A stretch of DNA of 64,000 nt from Cupriavidus pauculus (GCF_008693385.1 NZ_CP044067.1:496001-560000); one strand, 5' to 3'. Positions 16,734 to 25,491 are shown, counted from the stretch's first letter. The notes: generated by a model from the sequence alone, not told the origin. A program made the numbers and translations.

Positions 16734-16853
16734 GGTTTTCCGGCACGATATGCTGGAAACAGGTAACGTCCCAGACTAAAGCGGCAGTTTCTGCCGGCCA
16801 TGCTTGCCTAGAATCGTCTCCACGACCAATGCATTCGAAAACAGGAGACAGGC

Positions 16854-19517
16854 ATGGGCCATGCCGACCAGTTCGGGCTGCTGAAGCTTGACGATATCGA
16901 TCCGCAGGAAACCCGCGAGTGGACCGACGCGCTCAGCGGCGTCGTGGATCATGCCGGTCCGCAACGCGCGGACTATCTGCTGGAAAAGCTCGGCGAGCAT
17001 GCGAGCCACCTCGGGCTCGGCAAGCGCCCGCACCCCTACTCCGCGTACCAGAACACCATCGCCGCCCACGCGCAGCCCCCGTATCCCGGCAACCGCGCGA
17101 TCGAGGAGCGCCTGACCGCGATCCTGCGCTGGAACGCGCTCGCCATGGTCGTGCGCGCGAACAAGGCATACGGCGAGCTCGGTGGCCATCTGGCCAGCTA
17201 TGCGTCGGCGGCGGAGATCTTCGAAGTCGGCTTTCACCATTTCTTCCGCGCGGATAGCGCCGATCGCAAAGGCGACCTCGTGTTCTTCCAGCCGCATTCG
17301 GCGCCCGGCGTCTATGCGCGCGCGTTTCTCGAAGGCCGCCTGACCGAGGACCAGCTCGGCCGCTACCGGCAGGAGGTCGATGGCGGTGGCCTGTGCTCCT
17401 ATCCGCATCCCTGGCTGATGCCGGAGTTCTGGCAGTTTCCGACGGGCTCGATGGGCATCGGCCCGATCAGCGCGATCTACCAGGCGCGCTTCCTGCGCTA
17501 CCTCGAGCACCGCGGCCTCGCGCAGACCGCGGGCCGGCGCGTCTGGGGCGTGTTCGGCGACGGCGAGATGGACGAACCCGAGTCGCTGGCCGCGCTGTCG
17601 CTGGCCGCGCGCGAAAAGCTCGACAACCTCACGTTCGTCATCAACTGCAACCTGCAACGGCTCGATGGCCCCGTGCGCGGCAATGGCCAGGTCATCAACG
17701 AACTGGAGGCGTTGTTCTCGGGCGCCGGATGGAACGTCGTCAAGGTCATCTGGGGTTCCGAGTGGGACGCGCTGTTCGCGCGTGACAAGCATCACGCGTT
17801 GCTCAAGCGGTTCGCGGCGATGGTCGATGGCGAGTATCAGACGCTCGGTGCGAAGGATGGCGACTACAACCTGTCGCGCTTCTTCCATCAGGATCCCGAG
17901 CTCAAGGCCCTTGTCGCGGGCATGAGCGCGGCCGATATCGACGGCCTGCGCCGTGGCGGCCACGACTTCCGCAAGCTGCATGCCGCATTCCAGGCGGCCG
18001 CCGAGCATCCGGACCGGCCCACGGTCATCCTTGCCAAGACCAAGAAGGGGTATGGCATGGGCGATGCGGGCGAGTCCCGCATGACCGCGCACCAGCAGAA
18101 GAAGCTCGATATCGACGCGCTGCGCGCGTTCCGCCAGCGTTTCTCGCTGCCGATCGACGATGCCGCGCTGGAATCGATGTCGTTCTACAAGCCGGCCGAA
18201 GACAGCCCCGAGATGATCTATCTGCGCGAGCGCCGCGCCGCGCTGGGCGGGTATCTGCCGCGCCGCGCAACCACGGCGCCGAAGCTCGCGGTGCCGCCGC
18301 TCGAGCAGTATGGGCGCTTTGCGCTCGAACCCGACGATCGCGAGGTCTCGACGACGACCGGTGTAGTGCGGCTGTTCACGAACCTGATCAAGGACCGCAC
18401 GGTGGGCCCGCGCGTGGTGCCGATCGTCGCCGACGAGGCGCGTACGTTCGGGATGGCCAACCTGTTCCGCCAGATCGGTATCTATTCGCCGCTGGGCCAG
18501 CTTTACGAGCCCGAGGACGCGGGTTCGATGCTGTATTACAAGGAATGCCGCGACGGCCAGTTGCTCGAGGAAGGCATTACCGAAGCCGGTGCCATGGCGT
18601 CATGGACCGCGGCTGCCACGTCCTATAGCGTGAACGGCGAGCCGATGCTGCCGTTCTACATCTATTACTCGATGTTCGGCTTCCAGCGCGTGGGCGACAT
18701 GATCTGGGCGGCTGCCGACCAGCGCGCGCGCGGGTTCCTGATCGGCGCAACCGCGGGCCGGACCACGCTCTCCGGCGAGGGGCTCCAGCATCAGGATGGC
18801 ACGAGCCAGCTGGTGGCGGCCACGGTGCCGAACTGCCGTGCCTACGATCCGGCCTTTATCAGCGAGGCGGCCGTGATCATCGATCATGGCGCACGGGCGA
18901 TGCTCGACGAACAGCGCGACGAGTTCTACTACATCACGGTCAACAACGAAAACTATGCACAGGCGCCGCTGCCCGCTTCGGCGCACGGCGACGTGATTCG
19001 CGGCATGTATCGCTTTGGCGAGCGCGGTACCGATACGGGCGACCGCGCACGCGTGCGGCTGCTTGGGTCGGGCCCGATCCTGCGCGAGGTCATCGCCGCG
19101 GCGGAGTTGCTGGCCAGGGACTGGAACGTGCGCAGCGAGATCTGGAGTGTGACGAGCTTTCCCGAGCTTGCGCGCGATGCGCGCGAATGCGAGCGGCAGC
19201 AGCTGTTTGGGGGCAAGGCCGATGCGCGCAGCCATGTGGCGCAATGCCTCGACGGCGATGCACCGGTCGTGGCGGCCACGGACTATGTGCGGGCCTACGC
19301 GCAACTGATCGCGCCGTATGTGTCCGCGCGCTATATCGCGCTCGGCACGGACGGCTTTGGGCGCAGCGACACGCGCGGCGCGCTGCGGCGATTCTTCGGG
19401 ATCGATCGCCACCATATCGTGGCGAGCGCATTGCAGTCGATCGACCCGGCACTGCATGCGCGCGCGCTCGAGCAATACGGGCTGCGCGCCGACATGGCCG
19501 CGGCATGGGAGCGCTGA
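16854..19517 (+). CDS. aceE: Pyruvate dehydrogenase E1 component, homodimeric type
   Basis: The 887-residue length is typical of AceE. The ThDP motif runs from FGDGEMDEPES (about 235) to INCNLQRLDG; the start region has HPYSAYQNTI and YPGN, and the transketolase central region has GRTTLSGEGLQHQDG. It decarboxylates pyruvate and passes the acetyl group to lipoylated E2. AGGAG at 16843-16847 supports the ATG. The odd feature is isolation: no E2 (aceF) or E3 (lpd) follows, so this is likely a second copy or a related 2-oxoacid decarboxylase working with E2/E3 encoded elsewhere. Confidence 0.93.
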   Translation: MGHADQFGLLKLDDIDPQETREWTDALSGVVDHAGPQRADYLLEKLGEHASHLGLGKRPHPYSAYQNTIAAHAQPPYPGNRAIEERLTAILRWNALAMVVRANKAYGELGGHLASYASAAEIFEVGFHHFFRADSADRKGDLVFFQPHSAPGVYARAFLEGRLTEDQLGRYRQEVDGGGLCSYPHPWLMPEFWQFPTGSMGIGPISAIYQARFLRYLEHRGLAQTAGRRVWGVFGDGEMDEPESLAALSLAAREKLDNLTFVINCNLQRLDGPVRGNGQVINELEALFSGAGWNVVKVIWGSEWDALFARDKHHALLKRFAAMVDGEYQTLGAKDGDYNLSRFFHQDPELKALVAGMSAADIDGLRRGGHDFRKLHAAFQAAAEHPDRPTVILAKTKKGYGMGDAGESRMTAHQQKKLDIDALRAFRQRFSLPIDDAALESMSFYKPAEDSPEMIYLRERRAALGGYLPRRATTAPKLAVPPLEQYGRFALEPDDREVSTTTGVVRLFTNLIKDRTVGPRVVPIVADEARTFGMANLFRQIGIYSPLGQLYEPEDAGSMLYYKECRDGQLLEEGITEAGAMASWTAAATSYSVNGEPMLPFYIYYSMFGFQRVGDMIWAAADQRARGFLIGATAGRTTLSGEGLQHQDGTSQLVAATVPNCRAYDPAFISEAAVIIDHGARAMLDEQRDEFYYITVNNENYAQAPLPASAHGDVIRGMYRFGERGTDTGDRARVRLLGSGPILREVIAAAELLARDWNVRSEIWSVTSFPELARDARECERQQLFGGKADARSHVAQCLDGDAPVVAATDYVRAYAQLIAPYVSARYIALGTDGFGRSDTRGALRRFFGIDRHHIVASALQSIDPALHARALEQYGLRADMAAAWER

Positions 19518-19521
19518 GCGG

Positions 19522-19539
19522 GATCGGTCAAAACCGATC
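19522..19539. terminator. Small convergent hairpin between aceE and AbiEi-like gene
   Basis: GATCGGT and ACCGATC form a 7-bp stem around CAAA just after the aceE stop, including the stop codon of the convergent gene. There is no U tract, so termination strength is doubtful. Confidence 0.35.
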
Positions 19540-20703
19540 GAGCGCGTCGCGGATGACGGTCTTGCGCAGCTCCGCGGCCACGTCGAGATTCCGTGGCTGC
19601 AGCGACGCCATCAGGTCGGCATAGACCAGCACAGGCGGCGCAAGCCCCGGCCGTGCGGGATCCTCGATCGATGGATCCCAGAACGCGTCGAGGATCTCGA
19701 TGGGCCCGTTCGGTTGCGGCTTGAGCCGATACCGCGACGCGAGCGTCTGGATCCCCTGCCCCATGCGCGCGGGCGCCATATAGATCGTCTGCGGCGCTCC
19801 GGCCAGATCGGCCGCGGCCCCCATGGCCAGCGCGGCCACCTCCCCGCCCCAGCACGCGTCCAGCGCCGCGAGCTCCTCCGGCCGCAGTGCCCGCCACCAG
19901 TCGTCCCCAGGCGCCGCAAAACGCCGCGGCTGCAGCCTCGGACGCAGGATGGTCGGATAATTGGCCACCCATTCGTCCAGCAGCCGGTCCGGCGCCGTCA
20001 GCCGGCGTTTCTCCTCGGTATGCGCCTCCGTACGCGCCTCCGTACGCGCCTCCGGTCGGGCCTCGGCCCCCTCCGGGTTCGCTTCCGTGCGCGTCTCCAG
20101 CAGCCACCCGCGCGCGGCCAGCCCGTTGAACACGGCCCCGACGGAACCGAGCGCAATCCCGCTCAGATGTGCAATCTCGCGATACGTCGCCTGCAGCAGC
20201 GCCGGCCGGCACAGCAACGCGAAGACCATGCGCTGGGAACTGGGATTCCCCGTGGTCCGTATCGGCGGGCGCACCAGACTGCCCGGCGGCGTCTGCCCGC
20301 AGACGAACACGAACATCCCGGCGGCATCGAGATACGCATTGCCAGCCGTATCGATGAACTGAAGCCCCATTTCCCGGCATTGCCCGGCCAGTGCCGGCGT
20401 CAGATAGGTGGTGATGAGCAGGCCGGCATCGTGGCCGGTGCCCGTACCCCGATGGCCCACGAGTTGCGCGTGCACGACCGACAGATCGGCCGACGTGCGC
20501 ACGGCGCGCCGGCACACGACGGCCAGTCGAAGCGACACGTCGCCGTGCCGCAGCCCCACCGCGGCGGCCGAAGCAACCGACTCCGCACCCTCGCCGCGGC
20601 TCGCACGGCGAATCCGCCGGACACGGCCCTGGATGCCCGTCATCCGGTACAGCGCGGCCAGCGCCGCCTCCACCCAATCGATGTCGCCTGTGTTCTGCTC
20701 CAT
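19528..20703 (-). CDS. AbiEi-family antitoxin-like transcriptional regulator (orphan)
   Basis: The 391-residue protein starts at ATG 20703 with GGAG 6 nt upstream. The N-terminal half has a nuclease-fold-like stretch (LLITTYLTPALAGQC, FIDTAGNAYLD). A winged helix (YREIAHLSGIALGSVGAVFN, about 165-190) and a long C-terminal domain follow. This matches the large AbiEi-type proteins annotated as type IV toxin-antitoxin antitoxin/regulators in Burkholderiaceae. No AbiEii nucleotidyltransferase toxin is adjacent, so it is an orphan here. A perfect palindrome at 20776-20794 could be its autoregulatory site. The linker after the winged helix holds a TEAR/PEAR repeat. Confidence 0.6.
   Translation of the reverse strand: MEQNTGDIDWVEAALAALYRMTGIQGRVRRIRRASRGEGAESVASAAAVGLRHGDVSLRLAVVCRRAVRTSADLSVVHAQLVGHRGTGTGHDAGLLITTYLTPALAGQCREMGLQFIDTAGNAYLDAAGMFVFVCGQTPPGSLVRPPIRTTGNPSSQRMVFALLCRPALLQATYREIAHLSGIALGSVGAVFNGLAARGWLLETRTEANPEGAEARPEARTEARTEAHTEEKRRLTAPDRLLDEWVANYPTILRPRLQPRRFAAPGDDWWRALRPEELAALDACWGGEVAALAMGAAADLAGAPQTIYMAPARMGQGIQTLASRYRLKPQPNGPIEILDAFWDPSIEDPARPGLAPPVLVYADLMASLQPRNLDVAAELRKTVIRDALDRF
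20023..20058 (-). repeat. 12-bp tandem repeat within the AbiEi-like gene
   Basis: Three units of CGCCTCCGTACG (plus strand; last unit one substitution) lie in tandem and in frame, encoding a TEAR-type tetrapeptide repeat in the linker. Unit number could vary without a frameshift. Confidence 0.8.
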
Positions 20704-20775
20704 GGTTGCTCCAGCAGACTCTGTCGCCTGCCGGAAATCATGGCTCAAACCGTCTCAGTGTTCAACATTTACGCG

Positions 20776-20794
20776 TGTTCATGTTTCATGAACA
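20776..20794. promoter_or_regulatory. Perfect palindrome upstream of AbiEi-like gene
   Basis: TGTTCATGTTTCATGAACA has 8-bp perfect arms around TTT, centred about 80 bp upstream of the AbiEi-like start. AbiEi proteins are known to repress their own promoter through inverted repeats, so this is a plausible operator. Confidence 0.5.
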
Positions 20795-20853
20795 ACGAAA
20801 ATTCCTGAACGAGTCGAGGCTGGGAGACATTTCCGGACCCGCCAGACCGGCGC

Positions 20854-21330
20854 TTACTCGTCGATTTCCGACGTACGCGGAATAATCACGGCCTGACCAT
20901 GGACCTGACCGTCGGCATCGACCAATTGCCAGAGCGTGGCCTCCTCGATCATAAAGCGCTTGCCCGCCTTGGTAATCCGCACACCCTTGTAGCCGGCCTC
21001 ATACCCGAGCGCCTGCACGCGTTCGAGAAACCGCTGCCGCTCCTCGCGATTGGGCGCTTCGGCCGACAGCCGCGACGGCAGCCGGGTAAGCTCGTCCCAG
21101 TCGTAGCCGAAACGTTCCTGCGCGGCACGGTTGCCGTACAGGAAGACCGGATCGGGCGCCGTGTTGTGGGCCAGAATGCCAAACGGCGCCTCGGCATAGA
21201 GCCACGCCGCGGCTTCGGCCGCGTTCAGATGGACCGGCACCAGGGGCTTGCCCAGCAGGCGCGCGTAGCTTTCGGTCAGCAGACGGTGGAAATCGAGGTT
21301 CTGGTAAAGCGGAAGGGACGACGAAGACAT
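20854..21330 (-). CDS. MEKHLA domain (PAS-like) protein
   Basis: The protein has about 158 residues from ATG 21330 (an alternative ATG at 21357 adds 9; neither has a clear ribosome site). It carries the MEKHLA-type layout: AAAWLYAEAPFGILAHN, then FLYGNRAAQERFGYDWDELTRLPSRLSAE and a final strand EEATLWQLVDADGQVHGQA. These are PAS-like ligand-sensing elements found alone in bacteria and in plant HD-ZIP III proteins. No output domain is attached. Ligand and partner are unknown. Confidence 0.8.
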   Translation of the reverse strand: MSSSSLPLYQNLDFHRLLTESYARLLGKPLVPVHLNAAEAAAWLYAEAPFGILAHNTAPDPVFLYGNRAAQERFGYDWDELTRLPSRLSAEAPNREERQRFLERVQALGYEAGYKGVRITKAGKRFMIEEATLWQLVDADGQVHGQAVIIPRTSEIDE

Positions 21331-21492
21331 GGGATAAGGCTCGCAACGGAAGCCCATACCATAACAAATCCGCGCAAGCGCGCCACACTGACGCCACTGT
21401 CAGACAAACGCCTATCCCAAGACCACCGTGCCTTGCCTAAAAATCCGTTATGGCCCCCAATGAGGCGGCCCCCAGAAGAAAGGAGCGGAACT

Positions 21493-21696
21493 ATGGCCAG
21501 GAACTATCAGGTCGTCTTCAATGACGGCTACTGGGATTTGCGCGTGGACGGCGTGCCCCGGGCAATCAGCCGTCACAAATCGCGCGAGGAGGCCATTCGC
21601 GTCGGAACCGCCGCCGCCGAGCGCCTCAAGGTGGAACTCACCGTCGAAGCCGACGACGACGGCGCGGTGCCGGACCCGACGCTCGCGGCCGCATGA
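21493..21696 (+). CDS. Small DUF2188-like protein
   Basis: The 67-residue protein begins MARNYQVVFNDGYWDLRVDG, with AAAGGAG upstream. The pattern 'xYxVVxxxGxWxVxxxG...SRHxSREEAIRxG' is that of DUF2188, tiny one-domain proteins common in soil bacteria. Function is unknown. It lies among small hydrophilic proteins that look stress-related. Confidence 0.75.
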   Translation: MARNYQVVFNDGYWDLRVDGVPRAISRHKSREEAIRVGTAAAERLKVELTVEADDDGAVPDPTLAAA

Positions 21697-21738
21697 CGAA
21701 ACCGGGCGCACGCGCTCGCGTGATCGCCCCTGTTCCCC

Positions 21739-21993
21739 TTACGAATTGTTCTCCACCGGCGGCGCATCGGGATCCCGGCTTCCCGGATCCCGCAGGTCGC
21801 GCTCGCCGACACCGGGCGTTATCTCGCCCTTCGAACGGTTCTCCTTGATTTCGCCGTGCCCCTCCCGCTGCCGCTCGCTGGCCGCGCTCGAAGCGTTTGG
21901 CGATCCCTCCGCCGATCCGTTCTGAAGGTCATCGTGCGCGCGCCGTCGATCGCGATTGCGGCGCCTGCGGGTACCTGCGTATGCGAAAGGCAT
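21739..21993 (-). CDS. Hypothetical small hydrophilic protein
   Basis: The 84-residue frame starts MPFAYAGTRRRRNRDRRR with GGGAG 7 nt upstream. The N-terminus is Arg-rich, the rest Glu/Ser/Asn-rich with a C-terminal DPDAPPVENNS. It appears disordered and has no recognisable domain. It is downstream of and parallel to the BON gene at 22112-23605. Coding status rests on the ribosome site and composition. Confidence 0.55.
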   Translation of the reverse strand: MPFAYAGTRRRRNRDRRRAHDDLQNGSAEGSPNASSAASERQREGHGEIKENRSKGEITPGVGERDLRDPGSRDPDAPPVENNS

Positions 21994-22074
21994 GACGTCT
22001 CCCTGATGGGTGGTGTTGTATCGATGGAGAAAGCACGACCCCATCCCGTGCCGAAGCCGGGAGGGATCGCAAGG

Positions 22075-22122
22075 CTCAGGTAGCCACTCAGGTAGCCACT
22101 GGGGTCGCCACTCAGGTCGCCG
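22075..22122 (-). repeat. 12-bp tandem repeat spanning the BON gene stop
   Basis: Four degenerate units of CTCAGGTAGCCA (plus strand) lie at 22075, 22087, 22099 and 22111. Because 12 is a multiple of three, the TGA in the unit containing the stop codon recurs in frame in two of the other units. Confidence 0.75.
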
Positions 22123-23605
22123 ACTTTGTCGGGGTCGTCGTGCCCTGGTGGGGATCGGTACCGGCCGCAGGCTTGCCGCTGCTCGTGCCAGCCTCGACCC
22201 CGCCGCCATAGCTGCTGGCCGTCGTGCCCGTCGCGCTGCCCGAACTGCTGACACCGCTGACGCGGCTCTGGCCCTGCGGCTGCACCTGCCCGCGCTGACC
22301 GCCCTCTTCGCGCTGCACGCGCAACAGGTTCTGCACGTCCTTTACGCCGAACACATCGTCGGCGATATCCTCGATGCGGTACTTCTGGTTGCGGTCCGGC
22401 ACGGTGCCCGTCAGCGTCACGACACCGCTCGAAACATTGACCTCCACGTCGTGGACGTCGAGGCGGCTGCTATGCGTGAGCCGTTCGCAGAGATCCTCGC
22501 GCACGCGTTCGTCGGAGCGTTGATAGCCCTTCGGTGGCACGCGCTGCGCACGCGCCACGGCCGAGCCACCAGCGCCTCCATAACCGCGATTCATTCCGCT
22601 GCGTTCGTTGGCGCCCGTGAACTGCACGTAGGCGCGATCGTCGTCGCGGCCGTAATCGCCGCGGTAGCCGCCACTGTAGCCACCGCTGGTGCCGCCGCCC
22701 GAGCCACGGCCATAGGCGCTGCGCCGGCTTTCGCTGCCGTAGCCCTGCCCGTAGCCGCGTCCGTACCCCTGACCCGTGCGCTGCTGGCCGCGCTGGCCGC
22801 CCGTGCCCCACGTGCGGTCCTGCTCGAAACTGCTGCCATAGTCGCTACCATAGTCGCTACCGTAATCGCTGACACCGTACCCGCCACGATAGTGGGTGCG
22901 CATATCGGGCGACTCGCCACGGTTACGCTCCGGCCACTGACCCCCTTGCCCGCTTTCCCATCCGCCTTGCCGGCCTCGCTGGCCTTCCATGCCACGGCCA
23001 CTCGTGCGCTGGCCGCCCTCATTCCACGCTTCGCGACCCTGACCCCATTCGTCCCGCAGGCTGCCGCGCTGGCTGCTCCATTCGCTGCCCTGGCCGCCGC
23101 TATGGCCCGACGAGCTCGCATAGCGCTGGCGCTGGTCTTCGCCCTGATGCCACTCGCCCCAACGCTGGCGCCCGTCTTCCCCACGCTCGCCGCGCTCACC
23201 GCGGCCCTGCGCTTCGTCGTACTGGCCGTAGCGGCCTTCGCCATAACCCTGCGTGCCGCGGCGATTCTGCTCCATGCGGCGCGCATCGCCGCCGTAGCCC
23301 GTGCGCTCGCCGTATGCATGTTCGAGCTCGTTGCCGTAACGTGCACCGGTATCCTCGCGCTGGCTCGTGTCCCAGTCGGACCCCGAGCCCTGCTGACGCG
23401 AACCGCCCTGCCAGTCGCTGCCGCTACCGGGCTGGCTCTGCGATAGCCATCCGCCGCTATCCTGCTGTTGCTGCCGTTGCCACGCGCTGCTGCCGCCTTG
23501 TTGGGGCGACTGTTGTTGGCGGCCCTCGCGCGACGATTCGTTGGTGTTGCGATCGTCATCGCGATCGCTGCCGTATCCACTACCGCGGTTGTTACCTTGG
23601 TTCAT
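22112..23605 (-). CDS. BON-domain protein with long Gly/Gln/Ser/Tyr-rich low-complexity region
   Basis: The 497-residue protein starts MNQGNNRGSGYGSDRDDD behind CGGAGA. The first 360 residues are low complexity: Gly, Gln, Ser, Arg, Tyr and Trp, with repeats such as YGSDYGSDYGS. One BON domain follows (about 367-430: RVREDLCERL, VNVSSGVVTLTGTV, DDVFGVKDVQN), then a Ser/Gly/Thr tail. BON domains bind phospholipid or other envelope ligands in OsmY-type stress proteins. Unlike OsmY, no signal peptide is seen. A paralogue with the same design lies at 26610-27320. The long prion-like region is unusual for this family. Confidence 0.85.
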   Translation of the reverse strand: MNQGNNRGSGYGSDRDDDRNTNESSREGRQQQSPQQGGSSAWQRQQQQDSGGWLSQSQPGSGSDWQGGSRQQGSGSDWDTSQREDTGARYGNELEHAYGERTGYGGDARRMEQNRRGTQGYGEGRYGQYDEAQGRGERGERGEDGRQRWGEWHQGEDQRQRYASSSGHSGGQGSEWSSQRGSLRDEWGQGREAWNEGGQRTSGRGMEGQRGRQGGWESGQGGQWPERNRGESPDMRTHYRGGYGVSDYGSDYGSDYGSSFEQDRTWGTGGQRGQQRTGQGYGRGYGQGYGSESRRSAYGRGSGGGTSGGYSGGYRGDYGRDDDRAYVQFTGANERSGMNRGYGGAGGSAVARAQRVPPKGYQRSDERVREDLCERLTHSSRLDVHDVEVNVSSGVVTLTGTVPDRNQKYRIEDIADDVFGVKDVQNLLRVQREEGGQRGQVQPQGQSRVSGVSSSGSATGTTASSYGGGVEAGTSSGKPAAGTDPHQGTTTPTKSAT

Positions 23606-23906
23606 AAGAGTCTCCGGTGGTGACGTCGGTCGGAACATCCGTCCCGGTAGCGAACGCAAGTTCCATACCCCACGCCTCGGCGTTCCCCACGCGTCGTAGC
23701 GTCCTCAAACGCGCCCCCTTTTCCCTCCGCTGCCCCCCGCGTTTTTACATCTCCATATAAAACCTGCATGCCTTGCACGCCGCGCGCACACCTGTAGTCA
23801 GCGTCCTACATGCGTTTCAGGCATCGCCCTCGTGATCGCTCATGGGTGTGGCGCATATCGTGGAATCACTGCCAGCACGCATGTTCAACGAAATGAGGAG
23901 ATCACC

Positions 23907-24251
23907 ATGAAACGTACGCTCGCCACCACGGCTCTGGCCGTCAGCGCCCTGTTCTGCCTGCCGGCTCTTGCACAGCAGCAGCCCCCCTCGCGGACTTCCC
24001 CGATGCCGAGCAACCCGCCGGTGGAAGGGCCGGGCGCCAACCGCGGCACCAACGCCGGCATTCCGGGCAACCAGAACGACTCGACGAACATGACCATGCA
24101 GCAGCAACAGCGCGATACCCAAGGCAAGTCCAAAAATACGGGCGATCGCGCCAAGAAGCCTCGTCAGCAGGACGCACCGGCCTATTCCACCGCCGATGCG
24201 CCGTCGGGTCCCAAGGGCGATTCGCCCGATCCGGCACCGAAGAACAAGTAA
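23907..24251 (+). CDS. Small exported hydrophilic protein
   Basis: The 114-residue protein has a clear signal peptide (MKRTLATTALAVSALFCLPALA, cleavage before QQQ; the string here is hydrophobic core plus AxA). GAGGAG precedes the ATG. The mature part is disordered, rich in Pro, Gln, Asn and Lys, and ends DPAPKNK. No domain is recognised. A strong intrinsic terminator follows at 24310. The 301-bp stretch 23606-23906 upstream has no gene, only an AT-rich island near 23744-23762 likely to hold promoters. Confidence 0.75.
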   Translation: MKRTLATTALAVSALFCLPALAQQQPPSRTSPMPSNPPVEGPGANRGTNAGIPGNQNDSTNMTMQQQQRDTQGKSKNTGDRAKKPRQQDAPAYSTADAPSGPKGDSPDPAPKNK

Positions 24252-24309
24252 GGACGAGCAAGCGACACCATCACCCCCGTAGCGTCGGCATCTTCATGTG
24301 CCGCTCCCT

Positions 24310-24335
24310 GGCCCGCCCCGCGCGGGCCTTTTTTT
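24310..24335 (+). terminator. Intrinsic terminator
   Basis: GGCCCGC and GCGGGCC form a 7-bp stem around CCCGC, followed directly by seven T (24329-24335). It ends the transcript of the small exported protein. Confidence 0.92.
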
Positions 24336-24412
24336 CGTCTGGCATGTCTCGCCGCGGGCACACGGCACACGAATTGCTCCACACACATCGATGCCCACCC
24401 CATGGAGACGAT

Positions 24413-24862
24413 ATGAAGACAACCTGGGTCCTCGTCGCAGACGAGGCCATCGCACGCATCCTCGCGTACGGAAAGTCCAGAACGCTCGAACCGGTGGAAG
24501 AACTGACCGATCCCGATGCCCACGCCGATGGCGCCGAAATGCGCCGCGATGCCGTGGGACGACGTGCCGCGGGCGGGGGACAAGGCAGCGCGCCCGCCGG
24601 CGCCACGGCCTCCGCCAGCGACGACCAGTTGCATCAGCACGCCGAAGTGTTCGCGCGGCGCGTGGCCGATGTTCTGGGCAAGGCACGGCAACAGGGACGC
24701 ATGGATGCGCTGGTCATCGTCGCGCCGCCCCGCTTTCTGGGCCTGCTGCGCAAGGCATTGCCCAAGTCCGCCACCGACATCGTGCAGGCGGAGCTGGACA
24801 AGGACTTCGTGCACTTCACCAACGACGACATTCGCTCTCGCCTTGGCGAATATCTGAAATAA
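24413..24862 (+). CDS. Host attachment family protein (baeRF-like)
   Basis: The 149-residue protein starts MKTTWVLVADEAIARILAYG with GGAGA upstream. The pattern WVLVADxAxARI, a central FARRVADVLGKARQQGRMDALVIVAPPRFLG-type helix-strand and a final DKDFVHFTNDDIRSRL are typical of the host-attachment family. That family was first named in Agrobacterium and is now grouped with bacterial eRF1-like (baeRF) domains. A role at stalled ribosomes or in stress is suggested by the fold; the name does not prove host contact. A terminator follows immediately. Confidence 0.85.
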   Translation: MKTTWVLVADEAIARILAYGKSRTLEPVEELTDPDAHADGAEMRRDAVGRRAAGGGQGSAPAGATASASDDQLHQHAEVFARRVADVLGKARQQGRMDALVIVAPPRFLGLLRKALPKSATDIVQAELDKDFVHFTNDDIRSRLGEYLK

Positions 24863-24866
24863 ATAA

Positions 24867-24900
24867 AAAGATCGTCTGCCGCGACAGGCAGGCGATCTTT
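24867..24900 (+). terminator. Intrinsic terminator after host-attachment gene
   Basis: A 14-bp stem (AAAGATCGTCTGCC with GGCAGGCGATCTTT, one G-U pair) around GCGACA ends in TTT. The A-rich 5' side means it can also work in the reverse direction. Confidence 0.8.
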
Positions 24901-24938
24901 GTCACCTACATTTAAAGTTCGCGAATCCGGAGACCCTC

Positions 24939-25463
24939 ATGGACGCATTGAGTCACTCGCTGACGCGATTGAGCCGTCATGCACAGGCCTGCGCGGAGGC
25001 ACTCTCCGCGGCGGCGGCCGCGGCATCGGATCCGCAGGCGCGCGCCGTGCTCGCGCACCGCGCCAATATGCAGCGATGCGCGGCCGGAGAGCTCGCGACG
25101 CGTGCCTGCGCGTATCGCGACGCGACGCCCACGGAAGACGAGCCGTCGCCACGCCGACGCGATGTCGCGCTGACACCGCCCGCCGACAACAGCGAACTTG
25201 CGCGGCTACGTCATGCGGCCCAACTGGTAGGACGCGCGGCGGCCGCTTATGGCAGCGTGCTGCGCGAGCCGCTGCCCGACCCCGAGTTGCGATTGCTGCT
25301 GGCCCACTACTATCGCAGCGCAACGGAACTGCAGCGGCTGCTGGAGACGCGCGTGGCGGAGTTCAAAACGGCACGTTCGTCAGGCCCTTCCACGGCTTCC
25401 ACGGGTCAGTCTGGCAGCAACGCCCGTCGCGGCGCCCCGTCACCCGAACTCACGCACCGCTAG
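24939..25463 (+). CDS. Hypothetical Ala-rich helical protein
   Basis: The 174-residue protein is mostly helical: a heptad-like N-terminal half (LSRHAQACAEALSAAAAAAS), a Pro-rich break near residue 80, then a second helical half (LRHAAQLVGRAAAAYGSVL, LLLAHYYRSATELQRLLE). The layout resembles DUF2383/PA2169-type four-helix bundles, but the usual carboxylate metal ligands are not obvious, so no function is assigned. It stops 28 bp before the convergent exported-protein gene. Confidence 0.6.
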   Translation: MDALSHSLTRLSRHAQACAEALSAAAAAASDPQARAVLAHRANMQRCAAGELATRACAYRDATPTEDEPSPRRRDVALTPPADNSELARLRHAAQLVGRAAAAYGSVLREPLPDPELRLLLAHYYRSATELQRLLETRVAEFKTARSSGPSTASTGQSGSNARRGAPSPELTHR

Positions 25464-25491
25464 CCGTTCGCTACGGTCACGTTCGCTGCGG

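Noticed and set aside
22010..23446. 478-residue Ala/Leu-rich plus-strand frame opposite the BON gene
   Set aside because: It looks membrane-like only because it mirrors the repetitive Gly/Gln/Ser-rich gene; no start signal and the BON motif is on the other strand.
24413..24862. Host-attachment gene as evidence of a symbiont or pathogen
   Set aside because: The family is widespread in free-living bacteria and the fold is eRF1-like; the name alone is not evidence.
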